Positions 1-6,552 of a stretch of DNA of 9,620 nucleotides are shown here, piece by piece. A model generated the notes under the pieces. The model saw only the letters and a list, made by a program, of their open reading frames with translations. It made no database searches and was not told where the DNA came from. Position numbers and translations under genes: made by a program. Each line of letters starts with the position of its first letter. Positions within the stretch are counted from its first letter, which is position 1. Source of the DNA: Sedimenticola sp. (GTDB lineage Bacteria; Pseudomonadota; Gammaproteobacteria; Chromatiales; Chromatiaceae); the NCBI GenBank assembly GCA_030590525.1, contig JAUUYI010000054.1:1-9620 (forward strand), given 5' to 3'.

Positions 1-813
1 ACCCAGCTGAACCTGCTGCTCGATACCCTGATCGCCTCCTTTCTGGTAACCGGCAGCATCTCCTGGCTCTACTATTCGGACCGCCTGATGGAGTTCCCGC
101 TCGGGATACTGGGTGTGGCCCTCGGGACGGTAATTCTGCCCAATCTGTCCAAAAAACACGCCGCCGAGTCAGCAGAGGGTTTCTCTCACACCCTGGATTG
201 GGCCCTGCGCTGGGCCCTGCTGCTGGGCCTGCCCGCTTCGGTAGCTCTGCTGGTCCTCTCCGGGCCGATGATTGCCACCCTGTTCCAGTCAGATGTGTTT
301 CAGGCACACGATGTGGCCATGTCTCAGCGCAGCCTGATGGCCTACTCCGTCGGTCTGGTCGCATTCATCCTGATCAAGGTGCTGGCACCGGGATACTATG
401 CCCGCCAGGATACCCGTACGCCGGTCCGTATCGGTGTGATCGCCATGATCTCCAATATGGTGATGAACCTGATTCTGGTATTTCCCCTGGCCCACGCCGG
501 CCTGGCACTTGCCACCAGCCTCTCTGCCACCCTCAACGCCTTTCTGCTTTTTCGGGGGTTACGTCGGCAGGGTGTGTTGCAGCCAGCCCCCGGTTGGCGC
601 CTGCTTATCCTGCGGATCCTGTTTGCTGCCGGGATGATGGGGGGGGTGCTGGCATGGGGGCTGGGTGGATTGGAGACCTGGGTAGTGATGGAGACCTGGG
701 AACGGGCCTGGCGGCTGATCGGCTGGATTCTGCTCGGGGGAGGGGTCTATTTCGGGTCACTCTGGGGCGCAGGCGTGAGGCTGCGGGATCTTTTAAAACC
801 TGAAATTCAGTGA
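1..813 (+). CDS. murJ: Lipid II flippase MurJ (MviN), C-terminal part
   Basis: Partial gene, open from the first base, giving the last 270 residues of a protein that is about 510 residues in E. coli. MurJ is an inner-membrane MOP-superfamily flippase that moves lipid II to the periplasmic face for peptidoglycan synthesis. The visible part reads like E. coli MurJ almost throughout: the stretch YYSDRLMEFP at window residues 24-33, then LGTVILPNLSK, the loop SVGLVAFILIKVLAPGYYARQD, and several hydrophobic transmembrane segments ending in a short basic tail. The Arg of SDRLMEFP is probably equivalent to the essential E. coli R270 (family knowledge; numbering not checked). The stop at 811-813 is 55 bp before ribF, the usual neighbour in gammaproteobacteria. 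The start and N-terminal half lie outside the window. Confidence 0.97.
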   Translation, partial: TQLNLLLDTLIASFLVTGSISWLYYSDRLMEFPLGILGVALGTVILPNLSKKHAAESAEGFSHTLDWALRWALLLGLPASVALLVLSGPMIATLFQSDVFQAHDVAMSQRSLMAYSVGLVAFILIKVLAPGYYARQDTRTPVRIGVIAMISNMVMNLILVFPLAHAGLALATSLSATLNAFLLFRGLRRQGVLQPAPGWRLLILRILFAAGMMGGVLAWGLGGLETWVVMETWERAWRLIGWILLGGGVYFGSLWGAGVRLRDLLKPEIQ

Positions 814-830
814 CCCATATTCTGTATAAT
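801..830 (+). promoter_or_regulatory. Candidate sigma70 promoter upstream of ribF
   Basis: A perfect -10 hexamer TATAAT lies at 825-830, directly preceded by TG, in the murJ-ribF gap. With an 18-bp spacer the -35 position holds TGAAAT, a poor match, so the call rests on the -10 box and its intergenic place. The predicted start is near 837, giving a leader of about 30 nt before ribF. That is too short for an FMN riboswitch. Confidence 0.4.
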
Positions 831-868
831 CGAGCGTCAGTTTTTTTCTGAATCCGGAATCGAATACG

Positions 869-1798
869 ATGCAGATCATCCGTGGGTTGCACAATCTGCG
901 CCCTGAGCACCGGGGGTGTGTGGCCACGATCGGTAATTTCGATGGGGTTCACCTGGGGCATCAGGCGGTATTTCGTCATCTGCAGGAAAAGGCCGCGGCC
1001 TTCTCTCTCCCGGCCACCGTGGTGACGTTCGAGCCTCAGCCACTGGAGTTCTTTGCGCCAGAGCGGGCGCCGGCCCGGCTCACCCGGCTGCGGGAGAAAC
1101 TGGAGGCCTTCCGTACAGCCGATATCGAGCGGGTGGTGGTGCTCGAATTCGGCCATAAATTGTCCGCCATGCCGGCGTTGCAGTTCGTCCAGGAGTTGTT
1201 GCTGGACGGCGTGGGTGTCCGCTACCTGTTCGTCGGAGACGATTTCAGGTTCGGGCATGGGCGGACGGGTGATATCGCGCTGCTGCGCCGGGTGGGCAAG
1301 GAACAGGGTTTTCAGGTAGAGAACATGAACACCTTCCTGGTGGGGGAGGAGCGGGTGAGCAGTACCCGCATCCGCGAGGCCCTGGCGCGGGGCGATCTGG
1401 AACTGGCGGCACACAATCTGGGACGGCCCTACCGTATCTGCGGTCGGGTGGCACATGGGGATGCCCGGGGGCGCACCATTGGATTTCCTACCGCTAACAT
1501 CGATCTGCATCGCCGGGTGAGCCCGTTGAACGGGGTCTATGCGGTCTCGGTCCAGGGATTGAGTGAGACCCGGTTGCCCGGGGTGGCCAACATCGGTAAT
1601 CGGCCCACGGTGGTCGGGGATACGCGTTACCTGCTGGAGGTCCACCTGTTCGAGTTCGACCGCCAGATATATGGGGAGCATGTACAGGTGGAGTTCCATC
1701 GGAAACTGCGGGACGAGCACAAGTTCGACTCCTTCGAGGCGCTGAGAGAGCAGATCCAGCGGGACAGTCAGGTCGCGCGGGCGTTTTTCGGGATCTGA
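869..1798 (+). CDS. ribF: Bifunctional riboflavin kinase / FAD synthetase RibF
   Basis: Encodes 309 residues (E. coli RibF is 313). It phosphorylates riboflavin to FMN and then adenylylates FMN to FAD in the cytoplasm. The N-terminal FAD synthetase domain (about 1-185) has the nucleotidyltransferase motif GNFDGVHLGH at 22-31, FVGDDFRFG at 121-129 and SSTRIR at 164-169. The C-terminal riboflavin kinase domain (about 186-309) has the Mg-ATP motif GFPTAN at 205-210, GVYAV at 222-226, NIGNRPT at 241-247 and the likely catalytic Glu257 in LLEVHLFEF. The ATG at 869 fits the family N-terminus, although no strong ribosome site precedes it. It lies in the conserved murJ-ribF-ileS-lspA order, with a possible own promoter just upstream. 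The 256-bp gap to ileS holds two REP palindromes. Confidence 0.97.
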   Translation: MQIIRGLHNLRPEHRGCVATIGNFDGVHLGHQAVFRHLQEKAAAFSLPATVVTFEPQPLEFFAPERAPARLTRLREKLEAFRTADIERVVVLEFGHKLSAMPALQFVQELLLDGVGVRYLFVGDDFRFGHGRTGDIALLRRVGKEQGFQVENMNTFLVGEERVSSTRIREALARGDLELAAHNLGRPYRICGRVAHGDARGRTIGFPTANIDLHRRVSPLNGVYAVSVQGLSETRLPGVANIGNRPTVVGDTRYLLEVHLFEFDRQIYGEHVQVEFHRKLRDEHKFDSFEALREQIQRDSQVARAFFGI

Positions 1799-1829
1799 GG
1801 ATTCAAGGGCCTCGCGATCCATGGCCAAT

Positions 1830-1858
1830 GGTGGGCATAAAAGGCATGCCCACCCTAC
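1830..1858 (-). repeat. REP palindrome 1 (GTAG type)
   Basis: On the - strand this reads GTAG (1858-1855) followed by a perfect 9-bp stem, GGTGGGCAT pairing with ATGCCCACC, around a 7-nt loop (1839-1845). A GTAG head plus a palindrome is the known signature of REP elements mobilised by RAYT (TnpA-REP) transposases. It is inverted relative to REP 2 at 1952-1980. Confidence 0.75.
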
Positions 1859-1951
1859 GGCAGGGCATAGCGTTGCCCCTATCTCGCCAGGAAAATAATT
1901 CTCATACGGAGGCAATTTTTTCGTGTCGAACTATTGGGTGGCGGTATGACT

Positions 1952-1980
1952 GTAGGGTGGGCACGTTTTTTGTGCCCACG
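1952..1980 (+). repeat. REP palindrome 2 (GTAG type), inverted partner of REP 1
   Basis: On the + strand GTAG (1952-1955) is followed by GGTGGGCAC, a 7-nt loop (1965-1971) and GTGCCCAC, giving an 8-bp paired stem; the outermost pair is a G-G mismatch. The GTAG ends of REP 1 and REP 2 face each other across 93 bp, so the pair resembles a REPIN. No T-run follows, so it is not an obvious terminator for ribF. Confidence 0.75.
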
Positions 1981-2040
1981 CGGAACATATCTGCCTCACC
2001 AATCTTATAGTAAACTCCACCCTTTCAGCGTATTGATTAA

Positions 2041-2045
2041 AAAGG
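2041..2045 (+). promoter_or_regulatory. Ribosome binding site of ileS
   Basis: AAAGG ends 9 nt before the GTG at 2055. It supports the non-ATG start, as does the match of the first residues, [11 protein letters not shown], to E. coli IleS. Confidence 0.6.
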
Positions 2046-2054
2046 CAACAGGCC

Positions 2055-4883
2055 GTGACTGATTACAAGAGTACCCTCAACCTCCCCAAGACCGGATTTC
2101 CGATGAAGGGCAACCTGGCCCAGCGAGAGCCGGAGATGTTGAAACGCTGGGAGCAGATGGCGTTGTATAAAAAGATCCGTGAGGCCTGTGCCGGACGACC
2201 GAAATTTATCCTGCACGACGGGCCACCCTACGCCAACGGGGAGATCCACATCGGCCATGCGGTGAACAAGGTGCTCAAGGACTTCATCGTCAAGAGTCGC
2301 ACCCTGGACGGATATGATGCACCCTATGTGCCGGGTTGGGATTGTCACGGACTCCCCATCGAACTGCAGGTAGAGAAGAAGGTGGGGAAGCCGGGTGGCA
2401 AGGTGAGTGCTGCCCAGTTCCGGGTTGCCTGTCGGGAATATGCTGCGAAACAGGTCAATCGTCAGCGGACCGACTTCAAACGGCTGGGTGTGATCGGTGA
2501 CTGGGACGACCCCTACCTCACCATGGATTTCCACACCGAGGCTAACATCATCCGCGCCCTTGGGCGGATCGTGGCGAACGGGCATGTGCACAAAGGCCAT
2601 AAGCCGGTGCACTGGTGCACCGACTGCAGATCCGCCCTGGCGGAGGCGGAGGTGGAGTACAAGGACAAGGAGTCCTTCACCATCGATGTCCGTTTCGAGG
2701 TGCTGGACGCGGAGGCGCTGATGGCCCGCTGCCACTCGATTTTTAATGGTCACGGCGAGGGGCCGTTATCGGTGGTGATCTGGACCACCACTCCCTGGAC
2801 CCTGCCCGCCAACCGGGCGGTGGCACTGAACCCCGTCCTGGAGTACGTGGTGGTTCAGGTCAATGGCCCCCATGGCAAAGAGCGCCTGATGGTGGCTGAG
2901 GGGCTGCTGAAGGAGACCATGGACCGCTGGGGTATCGAGGATTACCATGTCATCGCCTATGGCCTTGGCGACGCCTTCGAAGGGCTCAAGCTGAAGCACT
3001 GCTTCTATGATCGGGAGGTGCCCCTCATTCTGGGCGAGCACGTTACCCTGGAAGCGGGGACCGGTGCGGTCCATACCGCCCCCGGTCACGGTCTCGAAGA
3101 TTACATCGTTGGCCAGCGTTATGGACTGCCGGTAGACAACCCGGTGGGTGGGGACGGGCGCTTTGTCGAAGGCACTGAGCTGTTCGCGGGTGAGCATGTG
3201 TTCACCGCCAACGAGAAGGTGATCGACCTGCTGAAGGCGCGCGGGGCGCTGCTGCAGGAGGCCCGGCTCTCTCACAGCTATCCTCACTGCTGGCGCCACA
3301 AGACGCCGATCATCTTCCGTGCCACTCCCCAGTGGTTCATCGGTATGGAGCAGAAGGGGTTGCGCGAGACCGCCCTGTCCGAGATCAAAAAGGTCGCGTT
3401 TACCCCCGAGTGGGGTGAGGCTCGAATCCAGGGGATGGTGGAGAGCCGCCCCGACTGGTGTATTTCTCGGCAGCGTACCTGGGGTGTACCGATCACCTTG
3501 TTCATCCACAAGTCCACGGCCGATCTGCATCCTCAGACCCCCCAGCTGGTGGAACAGGTGGCGAGACGGGTAGAGCAGCAGGGTATCGAGGCGTGGTTCT
3601 CCCTGGCGCCGGAAGAGTTGCTGGGAGAGGAGGCGGAGCAGTATGAGAAGGTGTCGGACACCGTCGATGTCTGGTTCGATTCCGGCGTTACCCATTTCGC
3701 GGTGCTCAAGCCCAGGCCGGAACTGGAGTTTCCGGCCGATCTCTATCTGGAGGGGTCTGACCAGCACCGGGGATGGTTCCAGTCCTCACTTCTGACCGCT
3801 GTGGCCATTGATGGCTGTGCCCCCTACAAGGGGGTGTTGACCCATGGTTTCACTGTCGATGCCAAGGGGCACAAGATGTCCAAGTCCCTGGGTAACGTGC
3901 TGCGCCCCCAGGACGTTATGAAGCAGCTGGGTGCCGATATCATCCGCCTCTGGGTCGCGTCCACTGACTATCGTGCGGAGATGAACGTCTCTAACGAGAT
4001 CCTCAAGCGGGCGGCGGACGCCTATCGCCGTATCCGCAACACCGCTCGTTTTCTGCTGGCCAACCTGAATGGCTTTGATCCGGCAGCCAACAGCATTGCC
4101 CCTGATGCTATGCTCGAACTGGATCGCTGGGCGGTAGACCGGGCGCTGCAACTGCAGGGAGAGGTGCGGGAGGCCTACCAGGGTTATCAGTTCCACCAGA
4201 TCTTCCAGAAGGTGCATAATTTCTGCGCCAATGAGATGGGTGGTTTCTATCTCGATATCATCAAGGACCGCCAGTACACCACCCTGGCCGACAGTCTGGC
4301 GCGACGCTCCTGTCAGACGGCTATGTATCACATCATCGAGGCCATGGTGCGCTGGCTGGCGCCGATTCTCAGCTTTACCGCCGATGAAGTCTGGAACTAC
4401 CTGCCGGGTGAGCATGGCGATACCATCTTCACCGAGACCTGGTACCAGGGGTTGTTTGAACTGGATGCCACTGGTCCCTATGACCGGGGATTCTGGGAGC
4501 GGGTGATCGAGGTACGGACAGTGGTCGGCAGGCAACTGGAGCAGTTGCGGTCCGATGGTGGCATCGGCTCATCCCTGGATGCCGAGGTGGATCTCTACTG
4601 CGATGGTGATCTGAAGGAGACGCTGGAGAAACTGGGCGACGAACTGCGCTTTGTGCTGATCACCTCCTATGCCCGGGTGCACCCGACCGCGGATGCGCCG
4701 GTGGATGCGGTAGCGACCGGAATAGCGGGGTTGTCGCTGCTGGCGACGGCGTCACCGCGTCAGAAGTGCAGCCGCTGCTGGCACCATCGGGAAGATGTGG
4801 GCCGTGACCCTGCGCACCCGGAGATATGCAGCCGCTGTGTGGAGAATATTGAAACCGCCGGTGAGAGCCGGCGTTTCGCCTGA
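2055..4883 (+). CDS. ileS: Isoleucyl-tRNA synthetase
   Basis: Encodes 942 residues (E. coli IleS is 938). This class Ia enzyme charges tRNA-Ile and hydrolyses mischarged valine. The Rossmann fold shows the HIGH signature at residues 65-68 and WDCHGLPIE after it. The CP1 editing domain follows, with [13 protein letters not shown] and [16 protein letters not shown] is at 607-611, followed by the anticodon-binding region. The C-terminal zinc-binding cysteines are Cys905, Cys908, Cys925 and Cys928, matching E. coli spacing. The GTG start at 2055 has a good ribosome site and the conserved N-terminus. A -10-like TATAGT at 2006-2011 lies upstream but has no convincing -35. lspA starts 16 bp after the stop, so the two are probably cotranscribed. 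No T-box leader is visible, as expected outside Gram-positives. Confidence 0.99.
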   Translation: MTDYKSTLNLPKTGFPMKGNLAQREPEMLKRWEQMALYKKIREACAGRPKFILHDGPPYANGEIHIGHAVNKVLKDFIVKSRTLDGYDAPYVPGWDCHGLPIELQVEKKVGKPGGKVSAAQFRVACREYAAKQVNRQRTDFKRLGVIGDWDDPYLTMDFHTEANIIRALGRIVANGHVHKGHKPVHWCTDCRSALAEAEVEYKDKESFTIDVRFEVLDAEALMARCHSIFNGHGEGPLSVVIWTTTPWTLPANRAVALNPVLEYVVVQVNGPHGKERLMVAEGLLKETMDRWGIEDYHVIAYGLGDAFEGLKLKHCFYDREVPLILGEHVTLEAGTGAVHTAPGHGLEDYIVGQRYGLPVDNPVGGDGRFVEGTELFAGEHVFTANEKVIDLLKARGALLQEARLSHSYPHCWRHKTPIIFRATPQWFIGMEQKGLRETALSEIKKVAFTPEWGEARIQGMVESRPDWCISRQRTWGVPITLFIHKSTADLHPQTPQLVEQVARRVEQQGIEAWFSLAPEELLGEEAEQYEKVSDTVDVWFDSGVTHFAVLKPRPELEFPADLYLEGSDQHRGWFQSSLLTAVAIDGCAPYKGVLTHGFTVDAKGHKMSKSLGNVLRPQDVMKQLGADIIRLWVASTDYRAEMNVSNEILKRAADAYRRIRNTARFLLANLNGFDPAANSIAPDAMLELDRWAVDRALQLQGEVREAYQGYQFHQIFQKVHNFCANEMGGFYLDIIKDRQYTTLADSLARRSCQTAMYHIIEAMVRWLAPILSFTADEVWNYLPGEHGDTIFTETWYQGLFELDATGPYDRGFWERVIEVRTVVGRQLEQLRSDGGIGSSLDAEVDLYCDGDLKETLEKLGDELRFVLITSYARVHPTADAPVDAVATGIAGLSLLATASPRQKCSRCWHHREDVGRDPAHPEICSRCVENIETAGESRRFA

Positions 4884-4899
4884 GCGGTCAATCGATAGC

Positions 4900-5385
4900 A
4901 TGCAGCGCTGGCTCTGGCTCTCTCTATTCGTCCTGGTCCTGGATCAGGTTACTAAACAGGTGGCTGAATCCAGCCTGCTGGTGTTCGAGCGGCTGCCACT
5001 GCTGCCTTTTCTCAACCTGACTCTGGCTTACAACGAAGGAGCAGCCTTCAGTATTCTCAGTGATCAAGGGGGTTGGCAACGCTGGTTCTTTATCATCCTG
5101 GGGATGAGTGTGATCCTGTTCCTGATCCACTGGCTGCGTCGGCTGGGGCGGGGTGAGCTCCATATCGCCATAGCACTTAGTCTCATCATCGGCGGTGCCC
5201 TGGGCAACGTCCTGGACCGGCTGTTGTTTGGCCACGTGATCGATTTCATCGATTTCTACTACGCCGACTGGCACTGGCCCGCTTTCAACCTGGCGGACAG
5301 CGCTATCTTCGTCGGCGTATTCCTGATCCTGCTGGATGCTTTTTTGCCACGCAACGACGCGGGTGAAAACCCGGAAAAGCCTTAA
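4900..5385 (+). CDS. lspA: Lipoprotein signal peptidase (signal peptidase II)
   Basis: Encodes 161 residues (E. coli LspA is 164). This inner-membrane aspartyl protease removes the signal peptide of prolipoproteins after diacylglyceryl modification. Four hydrophobic segments are visible (about 4-18, 61-78, 87-104 and 131-149). Family motifs are DQVTK at 15-19, YNEGAAFS at 44-51, GALGNVLDR at 99-107, and the two catalytic aspartates Asp115 in HVIDF and Asp133 in NLADSA. The ATG at 4900 is chosen because the family begins just before the first membrane segment. An upstream in-frame ATG at 4795 would lie inside ileS and add 35 unrelated residues. The ribosome site is weak, so coupling to ileS is likely. 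The usual next genes, fkpB and ispH, do not follow; a MITE-like element begins 3 bp after the stop. Confidence 0.97.
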   Translation: MQRWLWLSLFVLVLDQVTKQVAESSLLVFERLPLLPFLNLTLAYNEGAAFSILSDQGGWQRWFFIILGMSVILFLIHWLRRLGRGELHIAIALSLIIGGALGNVLDRLLFGHVIDFIDFYYADWHWPAFNLADSAIFVGVFLILLDAFLPRNDAGENPEKP

Positions 5386-5388
5386 AAG

Positions 5389-5434
5389 CATTCTCACGCA
5401 AAGACGCAAAGGAAAACCAAAACTCCAAATAATT
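5389..5434 (+). repeat. Left terminal inverted repeat of the MITE-like element
   Basis: Starts CATTCTCACGCAAAGACG and ends in AATAATT. It is the reverse complement, with a few mismatches, of 5662-5709, and carries one fewer GACGCAAAG unit than the right copy. Confidence 0.65.
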
Positions 5435-5661
5435 AGGAAGATTGCTCTTGGCTTCTGTGCGCTGCATCGTCACCTCCACAACCAATGGCTCTGCTGCCAA
5501 TCGCAGCCCTTACAGGCATGCAACCATCCAAACGACTGATTCTACTCGTCGCACCAGATTAGAAAGTAAGAGCCGTAGACCGTGGACCCTGATGCTCTGA
5601 CAAGTACACTGTAGCCGTTTCGGAGGCACAGCCCTTCGTTCAGAGTGCCCAACCAGACAGC

Positions 5662-5709
5662 AATTATTTTGTTTTTCCCTTTGCGTCTTTGCGTCTTTGC
5701 GCGAGAATG
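5662..5709 (-). repeat. Right terminal inverted repeat of the MITE-like element
   Basis: Read on the - strand it starts CATTCTCGCGCAAAGACG and continues with a second GACGCAAAG unit before the A-rich run. The 9-bp unit is thus present twice here and once on the left. Confidence 0.65.
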
Positions 5710-5735
5710 TTTTTCTATTTTGCCCTGTCACTTTT

Positions 5736-5740
5736 GAGGA
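5736..5740 (+). promoter_or_regulatory. Ribosome binding site of the CMD-Rieske gene
   Basis: GAGGA ends 6 nt before the ATG at 5747 and fixes that start just outside the right end of the MITE-like element. Confidence 0.65.
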
Positions 5741-5746
5741 AAAACC

Positions 5747-6373
5747 ATGAGTAATGCGTTGAATTACCTGCTGGAGGCCCGCCCGGAGGCGATGACGGCC
5801 TACTTCTCCTTCTTGAAAAAATCTGAGGGTCATCTGGATATCCGTACCCGCGACCTGATCTCGGTAATTACCAAGGTGGCGGTGCAGACCGAGGGCGGAT
5901 TTCGCCAATACCTGACCCGTGCCTTACGTAACGGTGCGACACCGAACGAGATTCTGGATGCCCTGCTGATGGCATTCCCGGTGCTTGGCCTGGCCAAGAT
6001 CGTCTGGGCAACAGAGATCCTGCTGGAGATGGACATACCGGAGTTTCGCCCCGAAAACCTGGATGCGGAGGCGACCTGGCATGATCTGACGACGGTGGAT
6101 GAAATCCCTGACCGGGAAGTGCTCTATCTGGAGGTCGATGGGCGCCACCTGTTCATCTACAGGACGGATGAGGAGATCCGCGTTTACGACAGCCGATGCC
6201 CGCACCAGGTGACCGATATCCCCCACCTTGCACTGGAGGGAAAGACCCTCACCTGTCCCAAGCATGAATGGGAATTTGATATCGAGAGCGGGGAGTGTAT
6301 CGCCAAAGGCAGTCGTCCGTTACGCCGCTTCGATCACAAGATCGAAGCGGGGCGGCTGCTTGCATATTGGTGA
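5747..6373 (+). CDS. CMD/AhpD-like domain fused to Rieske [2Fe-2S] ferredoxin domain
   Basis: Encodes 208 residues in two parts. Residues 1-100 resemble the helical carboxymuconolactone decarboxylase/AhpD fold, with the family-like RALRNGATPNEILDALLMA at 58-76. The redox CxxC and the following His are absent: aligned positions are about Thr48, Gly51 and Tyr55, and this half has no cysteine. Residues 110-208 are a Rieske ferredoxin domain with ligands Cys151, His153, Cys170 and His173 in CPH...CPKHEWEFD, resembling TmoC-type ferredoxins of monooxygenases. The Rieske half should carry a [2Fe-2S] cluster and transfer electrons; the CMD half may be structural or a docking part. No signal peptide is seen, so it is probably cytoplasmic. 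It stands alone between a MITE-like element and convergent ampD, with no oxygenase partner in view. Domain calls are confident; the physiological role is unknown. Confidence 0.9.
   Translation: MSNALNYLLEARPEAMTAYFSFLKKSEGHLDIRTRDLISVITKVAVQTEGGFRQYLTRALRNGATPNEILDALLMAFPVLGLAKIVWATEILLEMDIPEFRPENLDAEATWHDLTTVDEIPDREVLYLEVDGRHLFIYRTDEEIRVYDSRCPHQVTDIPHLALEGKTLTCPKHEWEFDIESGECIAKGSRPLRRFDHKIEAGRLLAYW
6325..6350 (+). other. Perfect 11-bp hairpin in the 3' end of the CMD-Rieske gene
   Basis: CCGCTTCGATC (6325-6335) and GATCGAAGCGG (6340-6350) are exact reverse complements around the loop ACAA. The hairpin lies inside the coding region, ending 21 nt before the stop codon. No T-run follows, so it is not a standard terminator. 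It may stabilise the mRNA end or be a consequence of the encoded residues. Confidence 0.5.
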
Positions 6374-6380
6374 TAGAGGC

Positions 6381-6463
6381 AGGACCAAGGACCAAGGACC
6401 AAGGACCAAGGACCAAGGACCAAGGACCAAGGACCAAGGACCAAGGACCAAGGACCAAGGACC
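6381..6463 (+). repeat. Heptanucleotide tandem array (AGGACCA), about 12 copies
   Basis: Eleven exact AGGACCA units followed by a twelfth, AGGACC, begin 7 bp after the stop of the CMD-Rieske gene. Because 7 is not a multiple of 3, one 21-bp cycle reads GPRTKDQ in every frame, which creates long fortuitous ORFs on both strands. Arrays of this purity commonly arise and change length by slipped-strand mispairing. It lies in a gap between convergent genes, so length changes would not alter a known protein. Confidence 0.95.
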
Positions 6464-6512
6464 TGGGTTTAGACTGGTTCTATTTTAGTCATTTCCCAAA
6501 GCCACCCGCCAG

Positions 6513-6544
6513 AAAAAATGTCGGGCACAAAAACCGTGCCCGAC
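6513..6544 (-). terminator. Rho-independent terminator of the ampD operon, formed by a REP hairpin
   Basis: Read on the - strand, a perfect 9-bp GC-rich stem (6544-6536 with 6528-6520, loop 6535-6529) is followed after one A by six T residues (6518-6513). It sits 8 bp beyond the ampD stop, the right place to end the five-gene operon. On the + strand the nearest T-run comes about 17 bp after the stem, so termination of the convergent gene would be weaker. Confidence 0.7.
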
Positions 6545-6548
6545 CTAC
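6520..6548 (-). repeat. REP palindrome 3 (GTAG type, diverged)
   Basis: On the - strand GTAG (6548-6545) is followed by GTCGGGCAC, a 7-nt loop and GTGCCCGAC. The head, the stem length of 9 and the loop length of 7 match REP 1 at 1830-1858. The sequence differences in the stem are compensated so that pairing is kept. Confidence 0.7.
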
Positions 6549-6552
6549 CTGG

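Larger units (their letters stand above)
5389..5709. mobile_element. MITE-like element with long terminal inverted repeats
   Basis: About 321 bp bounded by imperfect inverted repeats: CATTCTC at the left end and GAGAATG at the right, each followed inward by GCAAAGACGCAAAG-type sequence, an A-rich run and AATAATT. The interior (5435-5661) shows no recognisable protein, and both-strand ORFs there look fortuitous, so the element would need a transposase supplied in trans. No clear target-site duplication is visible. It fills almost the whole 361-bp gap between lspA and the next gene. It could instead be a non-mobile repeat family; copy number in the genome would decide. Confidence 0.6.

Noticed and set aside
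814..868. FMN riboswitch before ribF
   Set aside because: The gap is 55 bp, far shorter than an RFN element, and none of its conserved blocks is visible.
605..1915. 436-codon open frame on the - strand opposite ribF
   Set aside because: It lies antisense to a clear ribF, runs across the gene gap and a REP, and its translation has the Pro/Arg/His-rich look of a GC-rich shadow frame.
1828..2010. 60-codon + frame between ribF and ileS
   Set aside because: It consists of the two REP copies and the sequence between them, with no ribosome site at a usable distance.
2037..4535. Three long - strand frames (2037-2753, 2766-3767, 3786-4535)
   Set aside because: All are antisense to ileS, whose + strand frame carries every family motif; their translations resemble no family.
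4795..4899. N-terminal extension of lspA from an ATG inside ileS
   Set aside because: The extra 35 residues are the ileS zinc-domain DNA in another frame; the family starts at the ATG at 4900.
5510..5908. 132-codon - frame spanning the MITE-like element
   Set aside because: It crosses the terminal inverted repeat and the start of the CMD-Rieske gene on the opposite strand and shows no family resemblance.
6381..6463. CRISPR array
   Set aside because: Units are 7 bp, directly abutting, with no spacers.
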